From the NCBI GenBank assembly GCA_947650285.1, contig CANTFL010001450.1, positions 369,004 to 433,003 of the forward strand: a stretch of 64,000 nucleotides of DNA, read 5' to 3'. The DNA is from Hyaloperonospora brassicae. Taxonomy: Eukaryota; Oomycota; Peronosporomycetes; Peronosporales; Peronosporaceae. Shown piece after piece: positions 22,069-34,517 of this stretch. Numbering within the stretch: position 1 is the stretch's first letter; the number at the start of each line of letters is the position of its first letter. The notes beneath the pieces were generated by a model. That model was not told where the DNA came from, searched no databases, and saw only the letters and a list, made by a program, of their open reading frames with translations. The position numbers were made by a program, and so were the translations under genes.

Positions 22069-23343
22069 CGCCACGTTCTGCGAGCCACTCGAAGTTGTCC
22101 ATTGTGGTGGCCGCGACAAAGACCTGCAGCACGTACTTCTTGCGCTGCTGGCCGAAGGATCTCAGCGGCATTGTCCGAAGCGAACAGGCGATAGATAGCG
22201 CAACGATGTCGCTGTGGCGTCGATCGCGACGACCAGTCGGTACCTGTCGGAATTCCAGTGACTGTTCGAGGACCAGCGGACCAGACAGGACCTTCGGCGT
22301 TGGTGTGCTGGTCCGTCCTGGCGACGTCTCGCTTCAGTCAGCACGTCAGACGTCAATGGCTACTGCCACAGGCTGCGGGCGTGACACACGTCAAGAGGCG
22401 CGTATGCTTCTGCAAACAGGCGGGAAGCGGTGGTCCGCAACCGGCTGCTGCCACACAACGCAAACGACAGCCGTCTGACAAGACAGACGGCTTCGTTGAT
22501 CCGAAACGTACTACTGACTGACTGTCCTAAGACTCTATCCCAAGAGCCTGCAGACTCGTGTGCACTACAAGTCGCACGCACGCCAAAGGGGCACCGACAC
22601 AGTCGGACCTTTGTCATGCGTAGCCGCCAGCAGAGGGTGACAGAAATCAGCTGGCGCACGATGGCACGCGGTGAGTGCTATTGCTGCTGCTGCTGCTGTT
22701 GGTGCTCATGTCGTCACGTGTCAAGTGCGCGTCGAGAATCAAGTGCAGTAGAAAACGGCCGTGCGGGTACAATGGTCACGAACGTACGCGTGCTCTCTAC
22801 GCAGGTCAACAAAAGCAACTGCGAACGTGACGTGCAGCACAATAGCAAAGAGTTGCGACTCGGGAACACTGTTGTCAACGGGTCGTCCGCGTAGAAAAGA
22901 AACTTGTCAGCGTGGCGGCCGTCTGCGCCACCGACTCGAGGGCCGAACTTGCCACCGACTCGACTCGACCTCTGCAACCCGTTGGTCATGGCGGTCGTGC
23001 GATCAGCTGCCCCGTCTGGCACATGGCCCGTCTCCAACAATCATGAGTCAACCAGGTGCTGCCCGACGTAAAAAGGGCTGTCCAAGTCGCCGCTCAAAGG
23101 GCTGTCCAAGTCGCCGCTCACTATCACTTTGTACCAGTTGTGCGCTGCTCCCGACTCGCGCACACTCTTTTCAGCGCTCCAGGCGACAGGAAACAACTGC
23201 ATCCGTCAATCCAATTGTCCATCCAATTGGCCGTCCAATTATCCATTCAATTGTCCATCCGACAGCCACTCGGTCAGTGATCAACTGATTGTGTGATCGA
23301 TTGATTGATCGATTGATTGATTGAGATTTCCTGACGACCTCTG
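22069..23343. other. Upstream region with several tandem repeats
   Basis: No gene is recognised. Simple repeats accumulate towards the following gene: (CTG)n near 22681-22700, two exact 24-bp copies of a unit beginning aaagggctgtcc at 23072-23119, imperfect 12-bp units around caattgtccatc at about 23201-23260, and (GATT)n at about 23296-23324. These probably lie in the promoter or leader of the next gene. Confidence 0.6.
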
Positions 23344-23877
23344 ATGGAACTGTCGACGGTCGAGAAGAATGCGACGAGCAACAAACGCGTGCGGTGGGGC
23401 GCCGTGAGTGTCCTCGAGTTCCACGTCGGGTACAACGCCAGCGTCGTGCCCGAGAGTGGCGGACCCCCTGTGGGGCTCATTGGCCGACCCACTCGTCACT
23501 GGTACTACTCGATCGTACCGTCTCCTGACGACGTCGACAGCGGGGACAGCGACTGTGAGAGTGTGGACTCGGAGGTCGACATGCAGACGCCAGTGGCGTA
23601 TGGCGGCGGTCGCCGCAGTCGCAACGACCTGTGGCTCGACCCGATGGAGCGCGTGCGCATCCTCGCGGTCGAGAGAGCGTTTCCAGTGGACGACGTCGCG
23701 CTCATCTGTCGAGACGTGCGCGCCACGCTGGACTCGCGCGCGCTGTCACGGTTGGACCACGTGAAGGAGGAGGCCGTGAACGCCGCGCGGCGCGTTTTGC
23801 AGCTGGACGCGTGTTTACTACCGTGTGGCGGCGATCACTTTGGACGAGCTGGACGAGAGAAGGTGCTGCTGCATTAG
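23344..23877 (+). CDS. Stramenopile-conserved protein with VRW-x-x-V-x-V-x-E-F motif
   Basis: The 177-residue intronless frame has a short motif near residues 16-46: KRVRWGAVSVLEFHVGYNAS followed by GGPPVGLIG. The pattern V-R-[FW]-x-x-V-x-V-x-E-[FY]...G-x-N-x-[SA]...GGPP recurs, as I remember it, in many diatom and oomycete proteins of unknown function. Between it and the C-terminal half lies a Ser/Asp-rich linker. The rest (residues 95-160) is predicted helical: MERVRILAVERAF and SRLDHVKEEAVNAARRVL. No enzyme motif, signal peptide or membrane segment is seen. The upstream 300 bases are full of simple repeats. Confidence 0.65.
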   Translation: MELSTVEKNATSNKRVRWGAVSVLEFHVGYNASVVPESGGPPVGLIGRPTRHWYYSIVPSPDDVDSGDSDCESVDSEVDMQTPVAYGGGRRSRNDLWLDPMERVRILAVERAFPVDDVALICRDVRATLDSRALSRLDHVKEEAVNAARRVLQLDACLLPCGGDHFGRAGREKVLLH

Positions 23878-26800
23878 GGGCACCTGGTGCTGCTGCGATT
23901 GTAGCATGCGGCGGAGAAGAAGGGGGTGTGGTGAAGGAAAGGAAGGACAGGAGTCGGTAGGAAGACAAGTAATTTATGGCGGGAGACGCGAGTCGAGTAG
24001 TGCGTGAGAGGGACGGACGGGTACCACAGCTCTGGGCGTACGCACTGCTGGTTTAGTATTTCTCGCTCCAGTCTCTCTGCATTGTATAAGGAGAGACGTG
24101 GCGAATAACAATTGACACTGCGAGTGAACGAAACGGGTCCTCGTTCGCTTTGAGCTTTTCATGTCGAGACTTTGTGTCAGGTGTGGCCTTGAGCAAAGAT
24201 TACGGACGGAATTGACGCCCCTTTGTCGTTTCCAAGTGGAGCGTGACGCCACATCGATTACCGTACAGTTGTCTTTCCGCCCTGCTGTGCGATGTCGCAT
24301 GTCCGGACGTCAGCCATGCAGTGTGCTCTTTGTACCGCGGAGTAAACTTGCGTGCAACCGCTGGACCAGTCTTGTCTACTGCGGCAGATCTCACCGGATC
24401 TTTTGTTGCCACCTACAATCGGACGTGCTTAGGTGCTTCAGAGAACGTCCTGCGTATCGACATGGCGAGTCCTTGCCGATGGAATGGAGACCAAGGAAGG
24501 GGTCGTCAAGAGCGTCTAGAAGTACGGAAACCCCGACTTGTACGTGGTCTCACAGGTCAATGCAACGAGCGCGATGAAGTTGGTCACAAGCCTGATCATG
24601 GTCCAAAGAAGAGAGGTGCGACAAAAGCATTAGTTTGTGCTTTCAGATAATGGAGGGTATCGGGCTGCATAGTCTTGGAGTCAGCAGAGAAAGCGGTCAA
24701 AGTAGACAGTTGCGGCCACGCTCGAGCCTTTCAAAGTTCAGTGCTTGTGAATAGGTCCAAGTCATCTGTGTACGAGGGAGAACGCAACGCAAATGGCCGA
24801 GTCGATGTAGTTGTGTAACATGGTGACCTCAGTGCATGACACTGCTTTATTTTTTCTAACGTCGATGTAGGCACCGGCTCTAGAAAGTGAGGAAAGGGAA
24901 AATATGAGCTTCCCAAAAATGGAACGCAAAAATGCAGCACGGGACTTTAAGAAAATAAAAATAAAGAGTATACGAAATAAGTACAAAGATGTAAAATGCA
25001 CGACAAGCTATGAAGCACCAAGTTTGAAAGAAGATGCAGATACTGTAGTAGAGCAGCAACCAATACAAACCAAAACGCCACTGCTATTAACAATGATTGA
25101 GTGTGCTCATGCCTGTAGTCCGTTATGTACATCCACGTTTATCGTCTTTGTTTAACATTATATGTTTAACCGTCAATTCATCTCTACTCATTGACAGCTA
25201 ATATTTCACGAATGACTACGGTTCTTGGACACGTCAACCGTGAAATAATTAGGTTATGTATCGATCGAACGTAATACCACGCTGCACCAATCTCTTCAAT
25301 CTGAATCTGATTGTTGGGCATTACAATAAAGTTTAGCTGTCACTTGGCAATACCTTTGAGCGAAGTTGAAAGCAATGCATGTCAATGTGTCGCGATACAA
25401 TGCTGAGTGTTTAAGGATACCTTGAGTCCGTAGCTACGACGTATAACACGAGCACTGAAAACAGATGTGGCAACTGAGAGCTGAACGTATCTTTTATTGT
25501 CGATACACGTGGTCACGCGCACGCTCGCGTACATGGAAAGTGAAATGCTCCCAAAAACGACGCTTCGCGGTGTCAATTTGGTCCAGTCATCACAAAACTG
25601 AAGGTGCTAACGTTGGTGATAATGTTGGCGTTAGTCTTATCGTATCCATCTAGTAGCTGTGGTTTGAACTGCTATGTGCTATCTACAGTAGAAGATAATA
25701 CGCACACACGCATAGGTGCCTCGGTCCTCTCGGTCCACAGCAAACATGCAACTTAATATACGCACACTTCACTATGCTGCATTTCTGATAGAGTCGTTCT
25801 AGTGCAATAACAATAACAATCAAATCGCGTTGTACAGTTTGTATATTCTGTGGACAAGGAATTGGCGTGTAGGCAACTTGCATGTTTGGACTAAATTGTC
25901 AACAAAGACAAGGAATACTCGTTAAAAGACTATTTGGCACCCTCAAATTACCAAAATGCTCTCAATATAAAAGTTTGAGCGACAGATTAGATTAACCACC
26001 ATAATAGCTCCATTGTAGACCATGTGATCACAGGCATTTGCATGTTCGGTCGTGCAACATACTTCACTTGTTCTATAGTAAAAAAGAAGAGTCTTCCATA
26101 CAATTTATAGCTGAAAAGAAGTCATCTTCATCGTAATTTATCTTGTGTGTTATATATCTTCCTTCTTGTATTCCGTTTATAGCAGGTACCGGCTCAGTAG
26201 TTAAAGTTAAGGGAATAAACAACAAAAAATGATAAGCTGACATATCCCCCAACATTGTAAAGGTATAAAATGTACCAAATAACTTCAGTATGTACGAAAA
26301 AGCAGCGCAAGACGAAGTGGTATTGCCCAGATCATTACAATATAGCAAACGTCCCCCAGCAGTGACACATGGAGAGACTAACAGATACATACAGATAAAC
26401 GCTATGGACATGTACGATACGAAAGAAAAACCACGTGCTTCATTCTACGTAGATACTAAAATACTGGTCGTCGAAAGACATACAAGTGTCTTAGCAATTT
26501 ATAAAGCGATCGAGCATTTCGGTGGTACGGTCGACTTTTATCAAAATTATGTCACACCGTGAAGAGTTTTGGACAAGCAAAAGCTTCGTCTTATATTACA
26601 GATTGCTTAGTAACCGATTCCTTAGTGCGAGATTACGTGTAGTATCTGTTGATGTAGAGAGATCGGCCGTGTCACGAACGCGACGCGATTGTTTTGTTTA
26701 TGTACTGTACTACATTGTTGATGTAGACCCAGACGACCGAGATGCTCCATAAGCTCGTGTGTATTACATACTTATCTGCATATATCAATACTAATCCAAC

Positions 26801-27083
26801 AGAATTCTTCTACATGGCAATACCGCGATCAGCACCACCATCGCCACCACCATTATCATCTATGTTTGTGCCGCCCTGCAAACACCATGCGCCCCATCAA
26901 CCCAGATAAAAATTTGCATGCTCGCAAGCAGATTTCTCATAAAACATAAATTAATAATATTCTTCTTGCGCGCGGCTGGTTAAAAAAGTCAGCTGTGCAT
27001 AGAGAAAAATCGGAATGATATCTACTTCTACTTGCGTCGAGTTTGGTCGAACATGGCGACAGATACGCGTAGTGGAGCAAAGA
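23878..27083. other. Gene-poor region, AT-rich from about 24.8 kb
   Basis: No gene is recognised. Base composition shifts clearly towards A+T from about 24.8 kb. The longest frames (such as 26290-26562 plus, 90 codons, and the overlapping minus frame 26073-26411) have no domain or signal that I recognise and are best treated as chance frames. Confidence 0.5.
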
Positions 27084-27132
27084 TGTTCCCACACGGACTC
27101 GAACCCGGGTCTGCTGGGTGAGAGCCAGTGCT
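27084..27132 (-). pseudogene. Truncated tRNA-Glu(CUC)-like relic
   Basis: Read on the minus strand, this resembles the 3' part of a eukaryotic tRNA-Glu. The anticodon arm CTGGCTCTCACCCAG has CTC as anticodon, followed by the T-loop region CCCGGGTTCGAGTCC. The 5' acceptor strand and the D-arm are missing; that side is AT-rich unrelated DNA. Two of the five T-stem pairs also mismatch. It cannot fold into a complete tRNA and may be a relic of a tRNA gene or of a tRNA-derived short element. Confidence 0.6.
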
Positions 27133-30104
27133 TCTAATATTTTATAAAAATTTATGGAAATTTTTTTACAAAATTACACCATTCCGGCTGTCTCTTTACT
27201 GACGTGTCATTATGTCGAGCAAGACGAACGGAATGCTTGTAACGACGGTAGAGAGACCATGGAATGACCACGCATCGCTGCTTATCATATCACATCTTCT
27301 TGGATTCGTTATTTGAAGGAGCATCAACCACCGATTTTAAACGACAGTTAATCATACGATTCTTCTAGCTTTTGGTGTGAAATGCTTGCCTCAAAATAAA
27401 ATAGACCATACACCAAAAGACGCTGTTCGTCGAGCCGAACAATCTACTGAGATCAAGTATACCGTCCCAAATTTACTCATCATATATCTGTTGTGTCCTC
27501 TCAAATCATGAAAAACACCTGCATGAATATTGCTATCATACGAAAACGTTTCACTTAGCTCTTAAATTAAGCAATATGTATACTTATCCCATCATAAATC
27601 CAACGTCTTACAGTTGTCTTACCTTCTTCTTTAACATTCTTACATCATTGTAGAGCGACACTTCGAAATTGCGCTGTTCTTCTCATCTAAACTTACCAAC
27701 ATTGAATAGACGATAAGCCAGTTGTACAATAGCAAACAATCGATAAATTAGTATAAAAGATGCAAGCAACGTGGCCTAGAAATCGCACGATGAACAGCGC
27801 TATTAAACTACACTATAAGCGTCGATGATCCTTTTCTTTTCGCAAAATGACTATCGACTGAAGAAGGCACATCGATTATTAAGAAACGATGATATAGGCG
27901 AATAGTCTTATACATTGAGATGTTCATGCATATGGTTAACATTTTTTTGTTATTTAAATTGCACAGCCTAATAGTTTCTTCATTATATGGTATATCTTGA
28001 ATATCCATAATATAAGCATAAGTCAAGGACTTACCCCATATAACCAAATGTAGCAAACGGACCTTTCAAAGAGCCAATCTATGTGTCGAAGTTTTCGCAG
28101 TATGAGGATCACGTCTGTCGTAGCAATGGAAAATGAGAGCTCGAGTTGTTCTGTTGTCAGATCTTCCGTCACGATCCACCAATTTTTTAATTGATTGCAT
28201 TCATTCTAAATACTGACATGTAAACGAATGCCAGAACAAATTGTCTTAGCAGATGACACTTATCAATCTGATTATATGTAAGACAAGACAGTCATCGTAT
28301 GCTGTTCAATTCACATTAAAGACAGAATGAGTTTTCTTTAGAAGATGATGTTCGATACTCTTCCCAATGTAAAATAGCAATTGTACTTCGGCCTGCGGAT
28401 GATGAATTCTGAATTAATCTACTACGAACAATCATATACAGACATACACAAGCAACATTGCACGTCTCTGGAGAAATGAAACAAACATAATGTACAAATT
28501 TGTTAGATCCAATTTTGAATATGGCATAACTTTACAGAAAGGCTTTGAGACGGTCATGCGTCTTGCATCGGTCGCGACGAGAACTGGATTTCTGTATTTG
28601 ACGACTATGTGCTGTGTTTTCGGAGCGTTCGATGCGACCAAATCCCACCAGGATCGGTACTACGCAAATTTTCGCATTGCTCGGAATAGTCACGCATCTT
28701 ATGTCCGGATTGACGCGAAATAATTTTGAGGCCGTTCGCACGTACTTTACAAGAACATGTGTATTCTCGGCACTTATAATGTTAGCTGCAATGCGAAGTC
28801 AACTAATCTCACGGCTTCGAATAATTTAGTGATCATTAAATTTGCATCAACAAATGTTGCTACATACATAAATTTTTGGACGATTGTTAAGGCTACATTT
28901 CGCCCGAGTAAGTGTGACTTATGATCGACCATGTCATGGTCAAAGACATTTTGCTCAAGATTGTAGAGAATGGATTGTGCAGCTTGTTATGAAGTTAAGC
29001 AACGACGGAATAATTATATTGATACTATTGATAGACGGCTAAATAGGATAAAAAAACTCAATGTATACTTTACTATTTCCACAAAGAACACTCTGTAAGT
29101 TTTTGCTGCTCTAATTGTATTGCATCTTTTCCTTGGCTTGTGATAACATGACGTGCCACGATGGTACTTGATTTGTAGTATAGCTAATTCATAGTCAATG
29201 TCGATGTGGATACCCTTTTCACACGATTTGAGCTACCCATAGTGGTTTGAATGTATTGTGAGAAAGGCCGAACATATCTTAACGTCATCATAGCTTACAC
29301 GCCTGTATCGCTCTTTATATCTAGATATTAGCTATAAATGTACCCATTTCACCTAAAGTCTTTTATGGTCCATCCTAGTACGCTTAGACTCGCGAGTTTT
29401 TCGGGCTTATACATCTCTTGGACGTCAATTGTCAGTTATTCGATTGGAAGGAGAGGCCAATCGTCGCTCGTCCACCGGATAGTTTACTCTATCCTCCATC
29501 TTATCACACGGGTCAACAAGATATACATTGTAGTTAGCAGCGGTATGTGCTTTGACAATACCGCCTACTGTGACAACGTTTGTGATGTGTCTGATTAAAT
29601 AAGCATCATAACCGTTGCTTTAAGATTCAGATATACTACTTACATTGTCAACATCTTGAGGCCACCATTTTCATGGCTACCAATTTCTTCAGCATGATGA
29701 AGGTCATCGATCACAACGATATACGAGCATTGTTTGCCGGCATCTTCTCCTATCTTTTGCCATAATCAGAAGTTTGTTCAATACCGTTACTTATTCTCTG
29801 CTGCACAATTTAGGTTTCCTGCGCATGGCGCCTACTCTTCTGATCGTTTGCTCAATGATGTTTTGTTTTATGAACTTCCTCTCACTTTATAATATCAAGG
29901 CTGGGCTGTTGCATAATACTTCGTCTTTTCTATCATTGATATATATATATATCCAGGTCAAAGTTGCAGAAACCGTCTACTTGTGATCACGTCGATGTTA
30001 CTAACTCCACACAGCTCATATTTTGCGTCGCATCCATCAAGTCGAGACACTTTATCTTGCTCGTCTTTAATATGGAATCGAATTCGCCCCCTCTATATCT
30101 ATTT
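27133..30104. other. AT-rich gene-free region
   Basis: This is AT-rich DNA with only short frames on both strands, none recognisable. No tRNA, rRNA or coherent transposon sequence is seen. A (TA)n run lies at about 29940-29951. Confidence 0.55.
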
Positions 30105-30966
30105 AGAGAAATTACATAGAATAGGACACTATTTATCGGAAATTTGTAGACTAGGACACTTTTTTGTTATCCACAGGATAGTACACTTTTTACACCAGCT
30201 ACAAGAGGAAAACAAGACGGCGAATGAACCAAGAGCGCGCAGCCTTTCTGCGTAACGAAGCGATTCGGCGATGGCTCTTCAAACAAGAGCTGGTGTTCCT
30301 CTTTCTGCACTTCAATCTGGAAAGCGTCCCGCTTCTCCGCTCGGTGAAATTCCGACCACCAGGTACGTCTCTCATTATTTAACTGAAAACGAGGAGCTAT
30401 TTGAGGAAATTTAACCCTTTGTGGAGATCGACTGACGGAAATTTACGGTGCCATATTTGTGCGTGACCATGGTGGCACGTTTTTGTTTTATAACACACTA
30501 GAGGTCTCGGACTACAAGAAAGATGGATGACACTGGCAGAAGCGCAAAGATAAGAGTGAGCGGGAGCGGCAATGGTTCTTGAGTGGTCCTGCCACGTGCT
30601 TGGTATCTGTTATGTCATGCTGACGCCTGACCTGATGTGTCAAAATTGCAGGCTTGTGAGGATTGAGCAAATCTGGTGATCAGCCGAGAGGTCATCATCT
30701 TGGGAAGTTATGTGCATTCTGCAGATATTTCCGTTAGTTGGTGTGTTTTTTTGCAGTACGAATTGGAGGGGTTTAATGGACGACTATTAGGGATGATGTC
30801 TCGGAGATGATCTTTCGAGACTGCGCAGGGGAACTTAAAGACACTTCCTTGCGTCGCTCGCGAGGATCAAACTAAAAAGACAAAAAGTGTCCTATCTTGT
30901 GAATATAAATAGTGTCCTATTCTACAAATTTCCGATAAAAAGTGTTCTATTCTATGTTATTTCTCT
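30105..30966. mobile_element. 862-bp DNA element with about 85-bp terminal inverted repeats
   Basis: The left end (30105-30194) and the right end (about 30880-30966) are imperfect inverted repeats. Both read inwards as AGAGAAAT-A-C, then atagaata-gacac, then tatcggaaatttgtaga, then taggacact. The motif taggacact recurs within each arm, so the ends are internally repetitive. A possible TCTATT duplication flanks the element, with one extra T on the left. There is no transposase inside, so it is non-autonomous. Its centre is richer in G+C than the surrounding desert and contains a broken CG-1-domain gene. Confidence 0.7.
30224..30740 (+). pseudogene. Broken CG-1-domain (CAMTA-type) gene inside the TIR element
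   Basis: Three patches on the plus strand occur in CG-1 domain order. From 30224, MNQERAAFLRNEAIRRWLFK leads to RPPG and a GT donor at 30362. At about 30476-30560 are GGTFLFY and DYKKDG, a TGA stop, then HWQKRKDKS; CG-1 domains have G-x-L-F-L-F...Y-R-K-D-G-H-x-W-x-K-K-K-D at this point. At 30685-30740 is REVIILGSYVHSADIS. CG-1 domains bind CGCG-type DNA in calmodulin-binding transcription activators. In-frame stops and the lack of a usable acceptor before the second patch make it non-functional. A host gene fragment captured by the element or a gene overrun by it are both possible. Confidence 0.5.
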
Positions 30967-32629
30967 TCTATTAATTTGTTTTCAATCATCACTTGACCTT
31001 AGATGCTCACACAGACTCAGCCGATACTTGTACTTATTTATTCATTGGTTTTTACATCTAGACCGAAAAACCCTCGCGAGGTATCCCAAGATATCTTTGC
31101 AGTAGCCTGACAAAAAGTCCATCTTATTGTCTGTGCTCAATCTTAATTTTGCTATAGCGGAACTGAATAGTATAAGGGGCACCATCCGCTTGTCCTGATA
31201 TATAACAAGCTACTTACACGGACATAGTGTAGTAGATGCCTCGCAATTCCAAGCAAATGTACGTACAAAGAACGATTATCTATACAAAAGTACACGCTTG
31301 GTGGATGTAATAAGTAGGGCTAGATAAAATACGGTCAAGTCACCAAAGAAAATTGCTTTGATATTATATACACTGTAATAAACTACGATCTCTAAACGTA
31401 ACTACTCGCTTAACACACACTGTGCTCGTATAGCAGCGATTATGATTTAGTTAAGAGATATAGTGTCCTACATCAATCAATGAGCGGCAAGGTAACGAAT
31501 ATACCCTTTGACGGTAATATTTCTTCAGCTCTTTGCATTTATTCATTCAAGAAAGAAGTATTTACTAGGACGACATTTCTATTAAATCCAAATTTGGTGT
31601 CAATAAATCGCAACCTTCTCACTCCGTTACACGTACCAGTCGACTACTACTAGTACTTCAACACTTGCAAATAGCTCGCGTGAGATAAGACAAAGCGCCG
31701 GGCATGTTTTGTAGAAGCTTATTTGGTCCATATATGCTGTTTGCATTCACTCAGCTATCGAGACATCATCCCGAGGATACGGTACCGCAATTTATGATGC
31801 CATCTCAGTAGAAGGGATAGCCACAGATCCGGTCATTCGTCGTTGTCAATGCAACTATCGATCTTATCAGTGCCAAGACGCACGCGTTTGTGTCGAGTAC
31901 AATTGGCATTCAGAGAACCCGCCTTGTGTTAATAAGCATGATGGTGCCTCTGTTTGCTAATCATATGGTCCGCGTCCCCGGGGGTCGTATCTTCGCTGGG
32001 TGTAATGAAACAGCGGATGCAGTCTGCGTATATAGGATATAGGCTTGGGACTCACATCTGACTGACGAGTCAACTGTAGCAAATTTACACACATTTAGCT
32101 ACGGAGCAACAATACACATCTGTGTACTAGTGTGATCCGAAGGCCCACTCAGAATAAAGACGTGACAAGATTGAAATTAATTTGGATCACTTGCTTGGTT
32201 ATCGTCGATTCCTTTTCAGACGATGGCCAGTATAGCCTCTGAAGATGCAAGACGTGATTTGTTTGATGGCCGCCGGAACATCCGAGCAGCTTGTTCACGT
32301 TACTTTGTGCGTTTCATTACACTTCTACCCATTCCTTTATCCTCTAACAGTAATACCATTGACGCCGTCTACCTCTTTGAACTCTTTGTACATTTCACCT
32401 GCTCGTCATTGGTCATCGCGCCTCGATTCTCAGCGAACTAGATAACACGGCGGCCGATCATGTATTCGATCACTAGACCGTTACTAGGATGTCAACCGAC
32501 GGAGCGGAATAAGGGGAGCGTGCAAATCCGTTCGTTTTTAAATTTTTATACAAATTGCATTGATGTAACAGAATCGATATTCGATCCTAACATTAATCGA
32601 ACAGTTCGTTCCTGGTCCAAACATCGATC
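30967..32629. other. AT-rich gene-free region
   Basis: Only short frames are present; no domain, RNA or repeat structure is recognised. This separates the TIR element from the pogo-like element. Confidence 0.55.
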
Positions 32630-34517
32630 AATAGTATAATAGTTGTGCCTCCATATAGCGGACCAGAATGTGTGGCGCGCTTGTCTCGTTCCTTGTATAA
32701 AATTTTCTTATATGGAGTGTCAATCTTAACCCATTCTTAGAAATGGATCCATGGTTTACTGAGTCTTTCTCACCGAGCAGTACTTTATAGCGTACTTGGT
32801 GATACTTGCCAGCTTCTTGGTCAATTTATCACTCTTGTGTTGTAGCAAAAGAAAGGATGACAGACGGATGCAACATTCTAGATACTCGGATGACCTAATT
32901 GTCACCTCATCGGATTTGTCACCATCACGTTCGTCCTCAATCGCCTTAAACTCTATCGTGTATGAGTCGCACTCGATTGTCTCGTCTTCATCCGCAACAA
33001 TATACTCGTCGACACTGACGCCACCAGTGAAATCCTCCATGATCTTGGCTTGCCGGTCCTCAACATATCGATCAATGCGTTTGTTGTAGTCACGTAGTTA
33101 GGTGCGATTGTCCATCTTCACCTCCTCCACGATATCACACTTGCTTCATCAATTAAGAATTTATTGCTCGGAAACCTTCTCCCAGTTCGATATAGCCCCG
33201 AAGAGCAAGTCATCAGGATATTCAAATATCTGTAGATTTCTGGTGTGAGTTGCATTGAGGATTTATCGAACAAATCTTTTCGATGCCGCGCTTTTAATGA
33301 CCGAATAATTCATATCAAAAAATACCATTTTAGATATTGCTGGTCAAGCGACCATCCATCCAAACGTATCTGTGTCGAGCGATTGCAAAAGTGCTGTCAT
33401 GTTTGGCGGCAGGAATGCCAGATTGACATTGTATCATTCAGGGGCGACATAGTGACATGACGCGTTGTCCAGCAAGAGAAGCACCCACCCCCGTGCATCT
33501 TGGCGTCGAAATGACGGCCACTCATCAAACGTTGACCAATTTTGCCACGCATTTTGGCTGTTAAAGTACACAAACTTCATTTGCTTGGTGTTAGATTTGC
33601 GAAATGCTCGTGGTAGCTTCGACTTTCCGATGACGACGAGATCCATCTTCTCGGTGCCGGTCATGTTGCAGAACATTGCGACTGTGATACGATCCTTTTC
33701 TGACTTCTTTTCGTTGCGCTTGAACATTGTCAGTGTCTTGTTTGGAGGTATGCAATAGAAGAGAGCTGATTCGTCAAAATCGAATACATACGTGGTGGAG
33801 ATTGGCGAATCAGCTCTTCAATTTCGAATCGATTTACTGCCAATTGATCGCGATCAACTGAGTCTGCCTCGCCGTGAAGCACATGCTGCTGGATGCCGTG
33901 TCGAGTCTCAGATCTGTTGCAGCCACTCATTCGAAAGCCGCAGGTCGTTCTCGCATAGTCTTTGAGCGGCTCGGATTGAGCGATCTCCTTCTCGTGGTAG
34001 CTCGTCTGTAAGAATTGCTTTGCCGTCATTGAGACGATAGTATGCGAGGAACGCAGCTTCAACGCTGAAAACAGCACCTTTCGATTGCTCTTCCTACCCG
34101 TGGCAAGGAACGCGTTGTCCGATGCCTGGCGAGTACGTTCTGCTGCCGTTGTGATCCAAAACCCTATCCTCTCTCTGACTCAGTCTTGTATTTGAGCCAA
34201 CTTGATGCCGAGTGTGCGTGTGGTGTGCACCTGTATCTGACGCTTTTGCTCCATTGCGAGAATCGTTTGCTTTGTCGACATGTTTAAGGTGGAACGAAAG
34301 CAAATGTGCGAGATGAAAGGCAATGCAAGACTGTGGCAAGTCCAATTGAGAGGGGAAACGTGTGTTGGTGCGCTGTTTTGTTACCCTGTTTCTTAAGTCT
34401 CTTATATTGAGTCACCATACAAAAATTTAGCGACGTAGCTTGATACGGGACACAGAGTTCCTCAAACAGGAAGATTACCCTCAGTAGGGGATCTTATATG
34501 GAAAGACGACTGTACTG
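32630..34517 (-). mobile_element. Decayed pogo/Tigger-like DNA transposon
   Basis: The element surrounds a broken minus-strand DDE transposase. Its right end, read inwards, begins CAGTACAGTCGTCTTTCC followed by ATATAAG, the CAGT-AG-type start expected of pogo-family terminal repeats. The left end near 32630-32665 contains a diverged counterpart (AGTTGTGCCTCCATATA). The boundaries are estimates, most of all on the left. Confidence 0.5.
32756..34281 (-). pseudogene. Pogo-like DDE transposase, broken by stops and frameshifts
   Basis: From a Met at 34281 (MSTKQTILAMEQKRQIQVH), frames on the minus strand keep the order of a CENP-B/pogo transposase. A helix-turn-helix region comes first, then the second DNA-binding part (HVLHGEADSVDRDQL, about 33870), then the DDE core. 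The core has RITVAMFCNMTGTEKMDLV with VIGKSKLPRAF (33600-33690), a tryptophan-rich link, LLLLDNASCHYV with the second Asp (33445-33480), and a decayed NLAFLPPN-T patch. A tail rich in acidic residues (DEYIVADEDET) ends at 32756. A TAA/TAG stop just after the DNAS-H motif and several frame changes show that it is dead. Confidence 0.7.

Noticed and set aside
21774..22478. A 234-codon plus-strand frame through the right arm of the inverted duplication
   Set aside because: Composition is Arg/Ser/Thr-rich with no domain. The part inside the arm also occurs at the left end, where the frame is differently bounded. It looks like a chance frame in repeat DNA.
26290..26562. A 90-codon plus frame in the AT-rich desert with balanced composition
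   Set aside because: No homology is recognised, an overlapping minus frame is equally open, and there is no sign of introns, signal peptide or conserved neighbours.
27084..27132. A functional tRNA-Glu gene
   Set aside because: The D-arm and 5' acceptor strand are missing and the T-stem is mismatched.
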